Below, piece after piece: positions 54,178 through 62,616 of a stretch of DNA of 64,000 nt (position 1 is the first letter of the stretch; each line of letters opens with the position of its first letter). A program made the position numbers and the translations under genes. The stretch is taken from positions 372,001-436,000 of the forward strand of contig DYJC01000002.1 in the NCBI GenBank assembly GCA_020723305.1, given 5' to 3'. A model generated the notes under the pieces. It searched no databases. It was given only the letters and a program-made list of their open reading frames with translations, and had not been told where the DNA came from. Source of the stretch: Desulfosudis oleivorans (GTDB lineage: Bacteria > Desulfobacterota > Desulfobacteria > Desulfobacterales > SURF-7).

Positions 54178-54299
54178 GAGTCAATTTCAAAACGATTAAA
54201 AAACGTCACACCGGCGAAGGCCGGTGTCCAGAAACGTACTGAAAATACTGGATTCCGGCCTTCGCCGGAATGACAACAACAGACTTTTGAAATTGGCTC
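54178..54299. mobile_element. MITE-like element, copy D (122 bp)
   Basis: Left end GAGTCAATTTCAAAA and right end TTTTGAAATTGGCTC, with the short-form interior. ATTT flanks both ends (54174-54177, 54300-54303), a 4-bp duplication. Element plus duplication is 126 nt, a multiple of three, and it sits in frame inside a small open frame that otherwise ends on the start of the 54139 gene. Confidence 0.88.
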
Positions 54300-54366
54300 A
54301 TTTTGCCATTTTTTCTGAGTATACCGGATCTTGGGGAGGTCTCCGAATTTTTTAATCAGCATTTTT

Positions 54367-57204
54367 TCATAATTTATAAATCCATGCATAGCTTCGATTG
54401 TAAATAATAACTCTGCTTGTGCCATCTCCGGCAGAATCAAAAGCTTCACTTTCAAAAGATAAGCCATGGTCATTTATTCTCCGCAGTTTAGGGCGCATAT
54501 CTTTAGTTTCTGCGTTACTGGTGGGGGGGAAAAACAAACATGGGCTGCCATTGCTATCAATTCCATAGGGCCATCCTCCCTCATTATATACAAATAAGTC
54601 TGGATTACCTTCAGAGCGTCGAATTATGGCTGCTGGAGCATTCATATGAATAGGCCTTGCGGTATAACTACTTAGTGGACGCTTTATCGGCCAATGCTCA
54701 GGAAATAAGCACTCCCAAAGCAGTGTACCATTAATATCAAAGCAGTTCATTATCTCGCGCTGATTGAGAACGATTATACGTGCTTCTTTCCCTTTGCTTA
54801 AAACAACTGTGTACTGGGGGTGGGGCAATTTTTTTTCCCATTTGCATCGTCCAGCCGAGTCGATAAAATACAACTGATCACTACCTGCAATGGCAGCAAA
54901 CCAATCGTTATTTATTTTGACAATCGATACATCATCGACATGTTGTTCAGCAGGTTCATCCATTTTTCGGTTTTTCCATTTGTCCATAGTCCATATTACT
55001 TGACCATTAATATCAACAAGTTGATACCCAATCAGAAATTCATCGACCCCGTCAGCGTTGGCGTCAAAAACCACTGCATTATGTCCTGCACCGATATATT
55101 CTCCCTGGTGAATCAGTTCGAAATTTCCATTGTAAAAAAGCCATGGATTGCCATATTCGTAAGGCATGTAAGGTTTATCTGCGTTACCGATCAGAATGCG
55201 GTTGCCTTGCCGAGTTCCCTCTTTTGTACTGGTTTTCACAATGGAGAAGTTGTCGGCCGGCAGTTTAATTGATGCTTTGACTTTCCCGTTGAGGCCATCC
55301 AGTATGAGCAAGTTGTTTGAACTATCCAGTACGATAACCTCATTTTGACCATCAGCGTCTATATCTGCGATTGAAACCATTCGCTCACAGGCATGTGAGA
55401 CAAATGACGGGCTTGACTGAGTATACGGAGCTCCAACCTGCCATAGCAAACGGTTATTTTGATCTGTTGCCGTCAGGCAAAACAGATGCTGGTTAAATCC
55501 CGGATCTAGTCTTTCATTAAAGTGTTCGTTCTGAGCAAATAAATCAGATTTGAATATGCCGGCGCTCTGTAGCCAAATAAACTCCTTTATCCCGTCATTG
55601 TTGATGTCTCCGATAAATAATTGACTACCTCCTTGGTTTCCTAATGAGATTTCTGACATCAACGTCGCTTGGGGTAAATTCCTGGGAAACGTCTTGTCCA
55701 AATCTTCAGGACACTGGATTGAATTCAAACTGCTTGTTTTTTTATTTCTATAAGGATCTGTGGGTTTTATCTTTTTAAGGTCGGGGAAAATTGATGTAAA
55801 TTTGCATAACAATCGTTTTGCGAGTGTAATGGGGGATAATCTATTTTTTTTTGACTCGAATAAATACATTGAAGGTCCAATTTGTTTTGCTGACACATCT
55901 TGAAACCGACCGCTTATTGTTTGAAACTTGCTTAGCAGATAATTGACCTCAACCTTCGAAAGCCCTGAGAATTTGTGCCTGACGTATTGACTGGAAATAT
56001 CATTTGCACCAGATAGGAAATCTGAATTGTCATAATTTGTATATTTTTGTTTTTCCAAATACTCGAAAAACTCTTTGGTCCTGGAGTCATTATTATCGAT
56101 TTTAATTCTATCTAACGTATCGATAATCTTATCAACTGCATAGCTGTTTCGTAAATTTGCAATATAATAATTCATCTCTTTGGAATTTTTCTTATCATCA
56201 AATATTTGTTTCCCGTCCAAATAAGATGCCACAATAGAAACCAAATCGCTTAGCGTGAAGGCTTCATAGCTTACAAAACTTGGAAGAAATGTCTCGATAA
56301 GATCATTTTTGATCGGACGATAGGTCACTGCGGCTTTATTGAGGATAACGGCCTCCACGCCTGTTGTACACCCATTGTGAATCATTACTTCCGATGCTTT
56401 TAGCCAAGGGATGACACAGCCTTCGTGGTGAATTACTACATTTTTAAAATCATGGAAGATTTTTCTATTGGTATCATGGTTTTCTGCTGGATGAGGTCTT
56501 ACGATTATTTTCATCTTTGGGAATGAATTGCTTATCGCTTTTATCATTTCGATAAAATATCCATTCATTTGGCTCTGAAATTCAAATCTGCTTTTGTGAA
56601 AAGCCTCATCATAGTCAGTAGATAAATTGTATGCTTTCTTTATATGCTCATAGTAATCAGTCATTCCTTTAAAATTATTTACAAGACCAAAATTGGTATT
56701 CACCAAAATAAATGGGCCGTAAGTTTTTTTGATTTTCTCCACACGATCATCAAACACTTTATTATATGGCTCTCGCAATAAATCGATACGAGGTGAACCA
56801 GTGGTTATTATTTTGGTGCTGTATTCCGGAAATGTTTCCGAAATCAATTGTTTTTGATTTTCTCCCCAGGTAAAAACATACTGAATCAGATTCAGTGTTT
56901 TATTTGATAGGCGATACTTCTGGTACCGGCCATGCTGCCACACCACGAGACCTTCTTCATCTTGAGCAATAATTCGGTGCCCAAAATTTGTCGCATTTTC
57001 TAAAATCGGCAATAAATTCTCTGCCATGCCATAAGTTAGAAAGATACCTTGGGGCATTATACTCAGGCTTGTCTGAATCTCATTTTTATGACCAAGGACA
57101 ACACGATATCCTCTATCAGCAGCTATGCACGCCATCAATATACGTGTTTCCAGCTCCCTGACTTTTAATTCGATCGGTAGATAAAGCCATTTATTCTTAT
57201 TCAT
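54367..57204 (-). CDS. Surface-carbohydrate transferase with FG-GAP-like tail
   Basis: About 945 residues from ATG 57204 (GTGAG upstream); the frame may begin six codons earlier. Residues 1-400 match the surface carbohydrate biosynthesis / glycerophosphotransferase-like group (LYLPIELKVRELETRILMAC, IIVRPHPAENHDTNRKIFHD, MIHNGCTTGVEAVILNKAAV). Residues 520-940 carry FG-GAP/VCBS-type repeats with calcium-loop words DINNDG (about 539), DIDADG (about 620) and DANADG (about 720), usually seen in secreted beta-propellers. There is no signal peptide. The combination is unusual; the tail may bind glycan or form a scaffold. The start overlaps neuA by 8 bp. Confidence 0.75.
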   Translation of the reverse strand: MNKNKWLYLPIELKVRELETRILMACIAADRGYRVVLGHKNEIQTSLSIMPQGIFLTYGMAENLLPILENATNFGHRIIAQDEEGLVVWQHGRYQKYRLSNKTLNLIQYVFTWGENQKQLISETFPEYSTKIITTGSPRIDLLREPYNKVFDDRVEKIKKTYGPFILVNTNFGLVNNFKGMTDYYEHIKKAYNLSTDYDEAFHKSRFEFQSQMNGYFIEMIKAISNSFPKMKIIVRPHPAENHDTNRKIFHDFKNVVIHHEGCVIPWLKASEVMIHNGCTTGVEAVILNKAAVTYRPIKNDLIETFLPSFVSYEAFTLSDLVSIVASYLDGKQIFDDKKNSKEMNYYIANLRNSYAVDKIIDTLDRIKIDNNDSRTKEFFEYLEKQKYTNYDNSDFLSGANDISSQYVRHKFSGLSKVEVNYLLSKFQTISGRFQDVSAKQIGPSMYLFESKKNRLSPITLAKRLLCKFTSIFPDLKKIKPTDPYRNKKTSSLNSIQCPEDLDKTFPRNLPQATLMSEISLGNQGGSQLFIGDINNDGIKEFIWLQSAGIFKSDLFAQNEHFNERLDPGFNQHLFCLTATDQNNRLLWQVGAPYTQSSPSFVSHACERMVSIADIDADGQNEVIVLDSSNNLLILDGLNGKVKASIKLPADNFSIVKTSTKEGTRQGNRILIGNADKPYMPYEYGNPWLFYNGNFELIHQGEYIGAGHNAVVFDANADGVDEFLIGYQLVDINGQVIWTMDKWKNRKMDEPAEQHVDDVSIVKINNDWFAAIAGSDQLYFIDSAGRCKWEKKLPHPQYTVVLSKGKEARIIVLNQREIMNCFDINGTLLWECLFPEHWPIKRPLSSYTARPIHMNAPAAIIRRSEGNPDLFVYNEGGWPYGIDSNGSPCLFFPPTSNAETKDMRPKLRRINDHGLSFESEAFDSAGDGTSRVIIYNRSYAWIYKL

Positions 57205-57916
57205 TATTATACTCACATTCATTGGGATGGCGGGACATCATCCATTCCGCTAACTCAAGGTCAAACGGATCATCTATATTGACGGATCGTTCACGCGACA
57301 TGATGTATGCTGTCGGATTGGCGCAGACAAAGCTTTTCCGATCCACAAGTTGTTCTTTATTTACGATATATAAAGCCCCGTTGCGCACGAAAACCGGCTT
57401 GTACTCCTGGCGCCGTTTTATCCGGCGTCCTTCCTCAAGAATCGGTTCAAGCTTGTCGTCATGCAGGTAATACATTAAGTTTGGATGATTTGTAGTCGCT
57501 TCGTACACGCTGATAAGTGACGCTGCATTTGATTTTAAGAAAATATTCAAGGCACAATCAATGTCAACGGAGGTGCGCATGGGTGCTGTGGGTTGGAGAA
57601 GGACGATAATATCCACACTCACATTATGTTCATTCTCATACTTTTGTATTTCATAAATAGCTACATCAACACTGTTTGCTTCATCCGAGGATAGTTCAGG
57701 TGGCCGTAATGATGAACTCTTCAACCCATATTCTGCAGCACACCGGGCGATTGCTTCTGAGTCGGTTGACAGGATGAAATCATGTAAGAGTCTACTTTTT
57801 TTAGCGGCTTCGATTGTGTGGGCGAGTAAGGGCTTCTCTCTGAGATTCGCAATATTCTTGTTAGGAATTCCTTTGGAACCACCCCTTGCCGGAATAATAC
57901 CCAAAATAAACGTCAT
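57197..57916 (-). CDS. neuA: CMP-nonulosonate cytidylyltransferase
   Basis: A 239-residue cytidylyltransferase: FILGIIPARGGSKGIPNKNI with the nucleotide-binding RGGSKGI, LSTDSEAIARCAAEYG, IVLLQPTAPMRTSVDIDCAL and VNIDDPFDLELAE. This is the NeuA/PseF/LegF family, which activates Neu5Ac, pseudaminate or legionaminate with CTP. With neuB and neuC beside it, sialic acid or legionaminic acid is more likely than Kdo. The three genes run neuB, neuC, neuA in transcription order. Confidence 0.88.
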   Translation of the reverse strand: MTFILGIIPARGGSKGIPNKNIANLREKPLLAHTIEAAKKSRLLHDFILSTDSEAIARCAAEYGLKSSSLRPPELSSDEANSVDVAIYEIQKYENEHNVSVDIIVLLQPTAPMRTSVDIDCALNIFLKSNAASLISVYEATTNHPNLMYYLHDDKLEPILEEGRRIKRRQEYKPVFVRNGALYIVNKEQLVDRKSFVCANPTAYIMSRERSVNIDDPFDLELAEWMMSRHPNECEYNNE

Positions 57917-57943
57917 TATTTTTTTCCCCTTTTAATAGAGCCG

Positions 57944-58010
57944 GTTTCAAAAGTTTGTTGATGTCATTCCGGATTTAATCCGGCATCCAGCATTTACCCA
58001 ACAGTTTTGA
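57944..58010. repeat. Half copy of the MITE-like element
   Basis: AGAGCCGGTTTCAAAAGTTTG followed by GTCATTCCGG...CCGGCATCCAG matches one inverted end and the adjoining interior of copies A-D, but the other end is missing. It lies in the gap between neuC and neuA. Confidence 0.65.
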
Positions 58011-58027
58011 TTACACCGGTTTTATGG

Positions 58028-59182
58028 TCAGGCATTGTAAAAAATCTTTTTGATATCAAAATGATGCGATGCTAAAATCTCGGCCATTTTCTTCCCTGCA
58101 TTTCCATCCCCATAAAGATTGGTTGGTTTGTATTTCCCATGCTCCACTTGGCATTTGATCGCCTGGTATATAGCATTCGCTTCATTTTCGACATCCATGA
58201 CATTTTTCCCGCGCTCTCTTTGATTTTGCCGGGACCCAATATTCACACAGGGTGTTCCCAGAAAAGAACCTTCTCGAATTCCACTTGACGAGTTCCCAAC
58301 GATACACTCGCAGCGGTCAATAAGCCGGACATAATCTTCAGGTGAGAAATTGCGGTAAAAATGAAATGGAGCATTTCCATTGGAGACGATAAAAAGGCGC
58401 AGGGCTTTGGAAACAGCGTCTGATCCGGCGTCAACGTTGGGCCAGAACCAAGCGGTCTGCATGCCGATTTGTTTAAGTGCTTCCAGGGTTTGATTCGTTT
58501 GGTTAAATGCAACTTTATATTCTGTTGTCACAGGATGTTGTAGTACCACTAAAAATGGTTTGTTCCAGTCCAGCCGGCTGCCGGTGCCTCCATATTTTTG
58601 AAAGAGGTCTATAGAGTTATCCTTGCAGGCCTGTGCTGCCAGATCTATGGAGGGACATCCGGTCACGAAAATATTCGCCGGGTTTTCGCCCATTTTCCGA
58701 AGAATCTGTTCGGCCTTTTTTGTAGCTGGAAAATGAATATGAGCAAGTTTGGTGATAGCATGTCTGACTGACTCATCAATGGACCCGGTTAACTCCCCAC
58801 CCTGGGTGTGAGCTAGCGGGATATTCATGTAACTGGCGGCTACGGCCGTCGCAAGTGTTTCAAAACGGTCAGCTACAGTTAGAACGATATCAGGTTTTAG
58901 GTTTTCAAATTGGGTGGCTAACTCCAAAATGCCCATTCCGGTGGATTTGGCCATGGTGGAGGGAGTTTCTCCTTCAACAACGGAATATACAACGCTAACC
59001 GGATCAAATCCATCTGCTCGAATAATGTCAATTACAGAGCCGAAGCGATATAGAAGCGCTGAGGCGCCCACAATGAGTTGAAGCTCTAATTGAGGGTGCT
59101 CATCAACAGCCTCAAGAAAACTTTTTATTCGGCCGTAGTTGGCCCTGCTGTTTACGACGACACAGATTTTTTTTTTATCCAT
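58028..59182 (-). CDS. neuC: UDP-GlcNAc 2-epimerase (hydrolysing), NeuC/LegG type
   Basis: A 384-residue hydrolysing 2-epimerase. ATG 59182 is chosen because GGGAGG lies just upstream. KICVVVNSRANYGRIKSFLE replaces the usual GTRADYG opening, and VLTVADRFETLATAVAASYM, AHTQGGELTGSIDESVRHAI and CIVGNSSSGIREGSFLGTP are diagnostic. It produces ManNAc or a 4-substituted relative for neuB. A run of ten A in codons 3-6 is a possible slippage site. The start overlaps the neuB stop by 8 bp. Confidence 0.88.
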   Translation of the reverse strand: MDKKKICVVVNSRANYGRIKSFLEAVDEHPQLELQLIVGASALLYRFGSVIDIIRADGFDPVSVVYSVVEGETPSTMAKSTGMGILELATQFENLKPDIVLTVADRFETLATAVAASYMNIPLAHTQGGELTGSIDESVRHAITKLAHIHFPATKKAEQILRKMGENPANIFVTGCPSIDLAAQACKDNSIDLFQKYGGTGSRLDWNKPFLVVLQHPVTTEYKVAFNQTNQTLEALKQIGMQTAWFWPNVDAGSDAVSKALRLFIVSNGNAPFHFYRNFSPEDYVRLIDRCECIVGNSSSGIREGSFLGTPCVNIGSRQNQRERGKNVMDVENEANAIYQAIKCQVEHGKYKPTNLYGDGNAGKKMAEILASHHFDIKKIFYNA

Positions 59183-60224
59183 CCAGATCCTCCCACCGTA
59201 ATAGTCGTATTTTGGGGACATCATTTATAAGTTTTTTCCCTATTAATTTTTTTTTCTGTTGCAAGGGAATACCAGTGCCGGGTTTTTTAGCGGTGAGCAT
59301 TTCTTCATTTAAAATTGTCCCAGCAGGCAGGTCATTCACTAAGGCCATGCTTTTCCCGAAGACTATACGGGTCTGACGCAATTTTTCGGCCATTTTATCC
59401 TTATTCATTGGGTTGGAAAACATTCGATTAAAAGCATTTCTCGCATTGACGAGCAGTTTGAAATCCTCAACAGTCAACGAAGCCTGTGTATCTGGACCGA
59501 ACATCCGTTTGTCAAAAACAATGTGCGCTTCTATTATGGAAGCGCCTTGGGCCATGGCTGCAAGGCCTGGAAAAACGCTTCCGGAATGATCAGACAAACC
59601 CACCGGACAAGCATAGCGCGCTTTGAGTTCCTGAATAATATTTAAGCCTATCTCAGAGAATTCAACAGGATATTTGCTTGTGCACTGAAGCAGAGCAAAC
59701 TCTGCCTTGTGTTGGTGAAACATTTTTACAAGATTGTCGATTTCCCTGACGGTACTCATACCGGTGCTGACAAGGATAGGTTGTTTTGTTTCGAGGATCG
59801 TTTCCAAGAGATCTTTGGAGACGGTTTCTCCAGAGCCGATTTTCCAGGCGGGAATCTCCAGTTTTTCGAGCATCCGGATCGCCTGAATTGAAAACGGAGA
59901 AATAAGAATAATAAGTCCTTTTTCTTTAGCATGCAGGGTTAGCCCCTTCCATTGTTCGAAGGTAAATTCCATCCTTTGCCAGTAAGAATAGCGTGTATCA
60001 TCTTGCATGGAAAATCGGGTGCGAAAAGGTTCATCTATGGTTGATTCGGCTTCGGCGATATGGAGTTGAAATTTGATTGCATCCACCCCAGCTTCGGCGG
60101 CAGCATCAATATAAGCATGGGCCATCCCTAGAGATCCGTCATGGGCTTGTCCAACCTCCGCTATAAGAAAACATGAACCCTCATCCCCAATAGTTCGGGT
60201 ACCGATTTGAATATTTTTTTTCAT
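59175..60224 (-). CDS. neuB: N-acylneuraminate/legionaminate synthase
   Basis: A 349-residue NeuB-family synthase: FLIAEVGQAHDGSLGMAHAY, AIKFQLHIAEAESTIDEPF, WKIGSGETVSKDLLETILET and LQCTSKYPVEFSEIGLNII form the TIM barrel. From about residue 285 an SAF (antifreeze-like) domain follows, with LVNDLPAGTILNEEMLTAKK and GIPLQQKKKLIGKKL. It condenses phosphoenolpyruvate with ManNAc or a diamino-hexose. No dehydratase or aminotransferase for legionaminate or pseudaminate is seen nearby, so Neu5Ac-type chemistry is the simplest reading. Confidence 0.9.
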   Translation of the reverse strand: MKKNIQIGTRTIGDEGSCFLIAEVGQAHDGSLGMAHAYIDAAAEAGVDAIKFQLHIAEAESTIDEPFRTRFSMQDDTRYSYWQRMEFTFEQWKGLTLHAKEKGLIILISPFSIQAIRMLEKLEIPAWKIGSGETVSKDLLETILETKQPILVSTGMSTVREIDNLVKMFHQHKAEFALLQCTSKYPVEFSEIGLNIIQELKARYACPVGLSDHSGSVFPGLAAMAQGASIIEAHIVFDKRMFGPDTQASLTVEDFKLLVNARNAFNRMFSNPMNKDKMAEKLRQTRIVFGKSMALVNDLPAGTILNEEMLTAKKPGTGIPLQQKKKLIGKKLINDVPKIRLLRWEDLDG

Positions 60225-60263
60225 TAATGACTTCCATGATCCGGCAAATAGTTTCAGTCAAGG

Positions 60264-61577
60264 TTACATTTCTATTGTCCAATCTGCGTTTAGTTGAATT
60301 GATGCTGGGCCCAGAAAAGAATCATTGCATACTCTGAATTGAATAAAATGTTTATATATAGCAATATTCTCGCTGGCGTGATCACGTCCTTTGGATTCCC
60401 GAAGTTGAACTTTTAATGAATATTTTCCTTGCTTCAAATTAAAAGAACTAATCAATGCTTTGATGGTCATAGGCACATTTTTATTTTCAAAAAAGGCCGC
60501 ACTTGTTGTTGAAAAACACTGCGCGATAAGCCCTTGTTCAAGTCCGAGCACTGAATAGGTTACATCAAACCATTTGACAGAGGGGGCGATCTCCAATTTT
60601 AGTGTAATCATAACCGGCTTACCGAATTCAATATCCACCATGAGCGGTTCTATATTATTTAGTTCGTGTAAAACCGGTTCCGGGTCTCCGTTACTAAAAT
60701 TCATCATCGATATCCCCAGCAATCGTTCCCTGCCGGTTGATGCAATCTCTATCTGACCGAAACCAAACATAGCCGTGTATGCATCTATCACCTCACCTAT
60801 ATTATCACTCATCATTTGTATCTTGCCTTGATCCAGCAAAATCCCTCTATTGCATAGTCTTCCCACATGCGTCATGGAATGACTGACGAAAACCACAGCC
60901 GCCTTATCTATCACTTTGGTTATCGCGTTGTAGCTTTTTGTTTTAAATCCTATATCTCCGACAGATAGGACTTCATCAATAACAAGAATATCCGGATCAC
61001 ATTGGACGGCAATCGAAAATCCCAATCTGACTTTCATTCCTGAGGAGTAGTTGGAAATTGGCGTATCGATGAAATCGCTAATATCAGCAAAATCGATTAT
61101 CTCATCAAGTTTTTTTTTTATTTCAAATTGCTTCATGCCTAGAATCGCAGCATTCAAGAAGATGTTTTCTCTGCCTGTCATATGTGGATGAAAGCCTGCT
61201 CCAAGAGCAATTAGTGCGCTCATTCTGCCTCTATATTGGACCGTTCCTTTATCCGGAGGAAATATGCCGTTGAGCACTCTCAGCAGTGTTGATTTGCCGC
61301 TTCCATTTTTGCCTATCAATGCTAACGCATCTCCTCTTCGCACTTCGAAACTGACATCTTTAAATGCCCAAAATTCATCCTTACGAAGCATGGTTCTATC
61401 CGGACAAATACCTATGAGGTTTTGGGAGAGATCTTTGATGCCATAAAACAAGCTTTGCTTGAGATTGCGGCAGAATTTTTTAGAAACATTTTTGACGGAA
61501 AGAACCACGTCTTTTGGCAGATCAGGGGAAAACAAAAGATGCTGTTGCGGTATGGGTGTTTTTGTTGTTATCTTCAT
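60264..61577 (-). CDS. wzt: ABC exporter ATPase with C-terminal glycan domain (Wzt)
   Basis: About 437 residues from ATG 61577. Walker A ALIGKNGSGKSTLLRVLNG (about residue 94), the Wzt/TagH-type signature ISNYSSGMKVRLGF (about 177), Walker B DILVIDEVLSVGD and switch VFVSHSMTHV. From about residue 280 a 150-residue beta-rich domain (KPVMITLKLEIAPSVKWFDV, RVCNDSFLG) matches Wzt_C, which in ABC-exported O-antigens recognises the modified chain end. Pairs with wzm. It couples ATP hydrolysis to export of the finished glycan on its lipid carrier. Confidence 0.92.
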   Translation of the reverse strand: MKITTKTPIPQQHLLFSPDLPKDVVLSVKNVSKKFCRNLKQSLFYGIKDLSQNLIGICPDRTMLRKDEFWAFKDVSFEVRRGDALALIGKNGSGKSTLLRVLNGIFPPDKGTVQYRGRMSALIALGAGFHPHMTGRENIFLNAAILGMKQFEIKKKLDEIIDFADISDFIDTPISNYSSGMKVRLGFSIAVQCDPDILVIDEVLSVGDIGFKTKSYNAITKVIDKAAVVFVSHSMTHVGRLCNRGILLDQGKIQMMSDNIGEVIDAYTAMFGFGQIEIASTGRERLLGISMMNFSNGDPEPVLHELNNIEPLMVDIEFGKPVMITLKLEIAPSVKWFDVTYSVLGLEQGLIAQCFSTTSAAFFENKNVPMTIKALISSFNLKQGKYSLKVQLRESKGRDHASENIAIYKHFIQFRVCNDSFLGPASIQLNADWTIEM

Positions 61578-61733
61578 TTTTTTATTAACCCTATATGTTC
61601 CTTGAGGGGGGAGAGCATTTGTTTCGGTGGAAAGGCATTGCCATTGATACAAGGTTTGTTAAATCCGTAAGTCATTCTATCAGTAATGATAAAATTGAAA
61701 ATAGGGATAAACACAATAACCCGATATTGTATA

Positions 61734-62597
61734 TTAAACCATTCTTTCGATAATTGTATTTTCAGATATATAGAAAAGTCTCCACGAAATCAGAAATAAT
61801 AGGAAGGAAATCCCAGCACAAATAAAAAAACCAGTTGTGTTATATAGTCTGCCATAAATAATAATATCACGAGCTGAACAAACAAGATATGTGAGCGGGT
61901 TCCATTGTATAAGCCACCTGATGAATTGGCTGTCAATTTTATCTGAATAAATTAAAGGCGTTGTGTACATCATTAATCCAAATCCCATAGAGACGATCCT
62001 ATCGAGATCTACGGCTACAATTGAAATCATCGATACAATAAGACCGATTGCCGCTCCTAAAAAGAATAGAGGCAGAATGACTATAGGGAGAAAGATTATC
62101 TGCCAGCTTGGAATCACCCCGAATATGAGAAGCACGATGATATTCATTGAGAATGAGATCAGAAAATTGGCCAGAAGCTGAGCGGTCTGTTGGAAAAGAA
62201 GAGCTTCGTGTGGGTAGTTTACCTGCATTACCAATGTCTGGCCTGATGAAAGGGTTGCTTTCGCTGCCTCAAAAAAACCCATAAAAAGCCCCCACATGGA
62301 TGTCCCGATAAGGATGTAAGCAGGATAGGGGATTCCGACATCTCCGGGCTTGAGAACGCCGGTCATTTGGAAAAAAACCCAGGTGATAATACCAAAGAGA
62401 GGAGAAATAAACACCCAGGCGACCCCGATAAAAGATTTTTTATAAGCACCAAAAAAATCACGTTTGAAGAGCTGCAATATCAACTCCCTGGAGTTGATGA
62501 TATTTCGTGTCATTACTATCCATGTTGCAAAGAATCCGAGCTCATGTCTTTGATTTGGTTTGTATATGGTTATGGATGGGTCTGTTTTTTTTGTCAT
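61734..62597 (-). CDS. wzm: ABC-2 type glycan export permease (Wzm)
   Basis: A 287-residue ABC-2 permease with a cytoplasmic N-terminus (SRELILQLFKRDFFGAYKKS) and six predicted membrane helices: FIGVAWVFISPLFGIITWVF, YILIGTSMWGLFMGFFEAAK, and later ones ending before YISENTIIERMV. LIQWNPLTYLVCSARDIIIY is the typical extracellular segment of Wzm/TagG. It forms a transporter with the Wzt-type ATPase 156 bp downstream. The first gene of the glycan block in transcription order; no clear promoter is visible in the 19 bp before it. Confidence 0.9.
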   Translation of the reverse strand: MTKKTDPSITIYKPNQRHELGFFATWIVMTRNIINSRELILQLFKRDFFGAYKKSFIGVAWVFISPLFGIITWVFFQMTGVLKPGDVGIPYPAYILIGTSMWGLFMGFFEAAKATLSSGQTLVMQVNYPHEALLFQQTAQLLANFLISFSMNIIVLLIFGVIPSWQIIFLPIVILPLFFLGAAIGLIVSMISIVAVDLDRIVSMGFGLMMYTTPLIYSDKIDSQFIRWLIQWNPLTYLVCSARDIIIYGRLYNTTGFFICAGISFLLFLISWRLFYISENTIIERMV

Positions 62598-62616
62598 TTG
62601 GATTTTACCTTATTTG

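Noticed and set aside
54132-54473. 113-residue open frame on the minus strand
   Set aside because: Its middle is MITE copy D ([19 protein letters not shown]) and its start overlaps the surface-carbohydrate gene in another frame.
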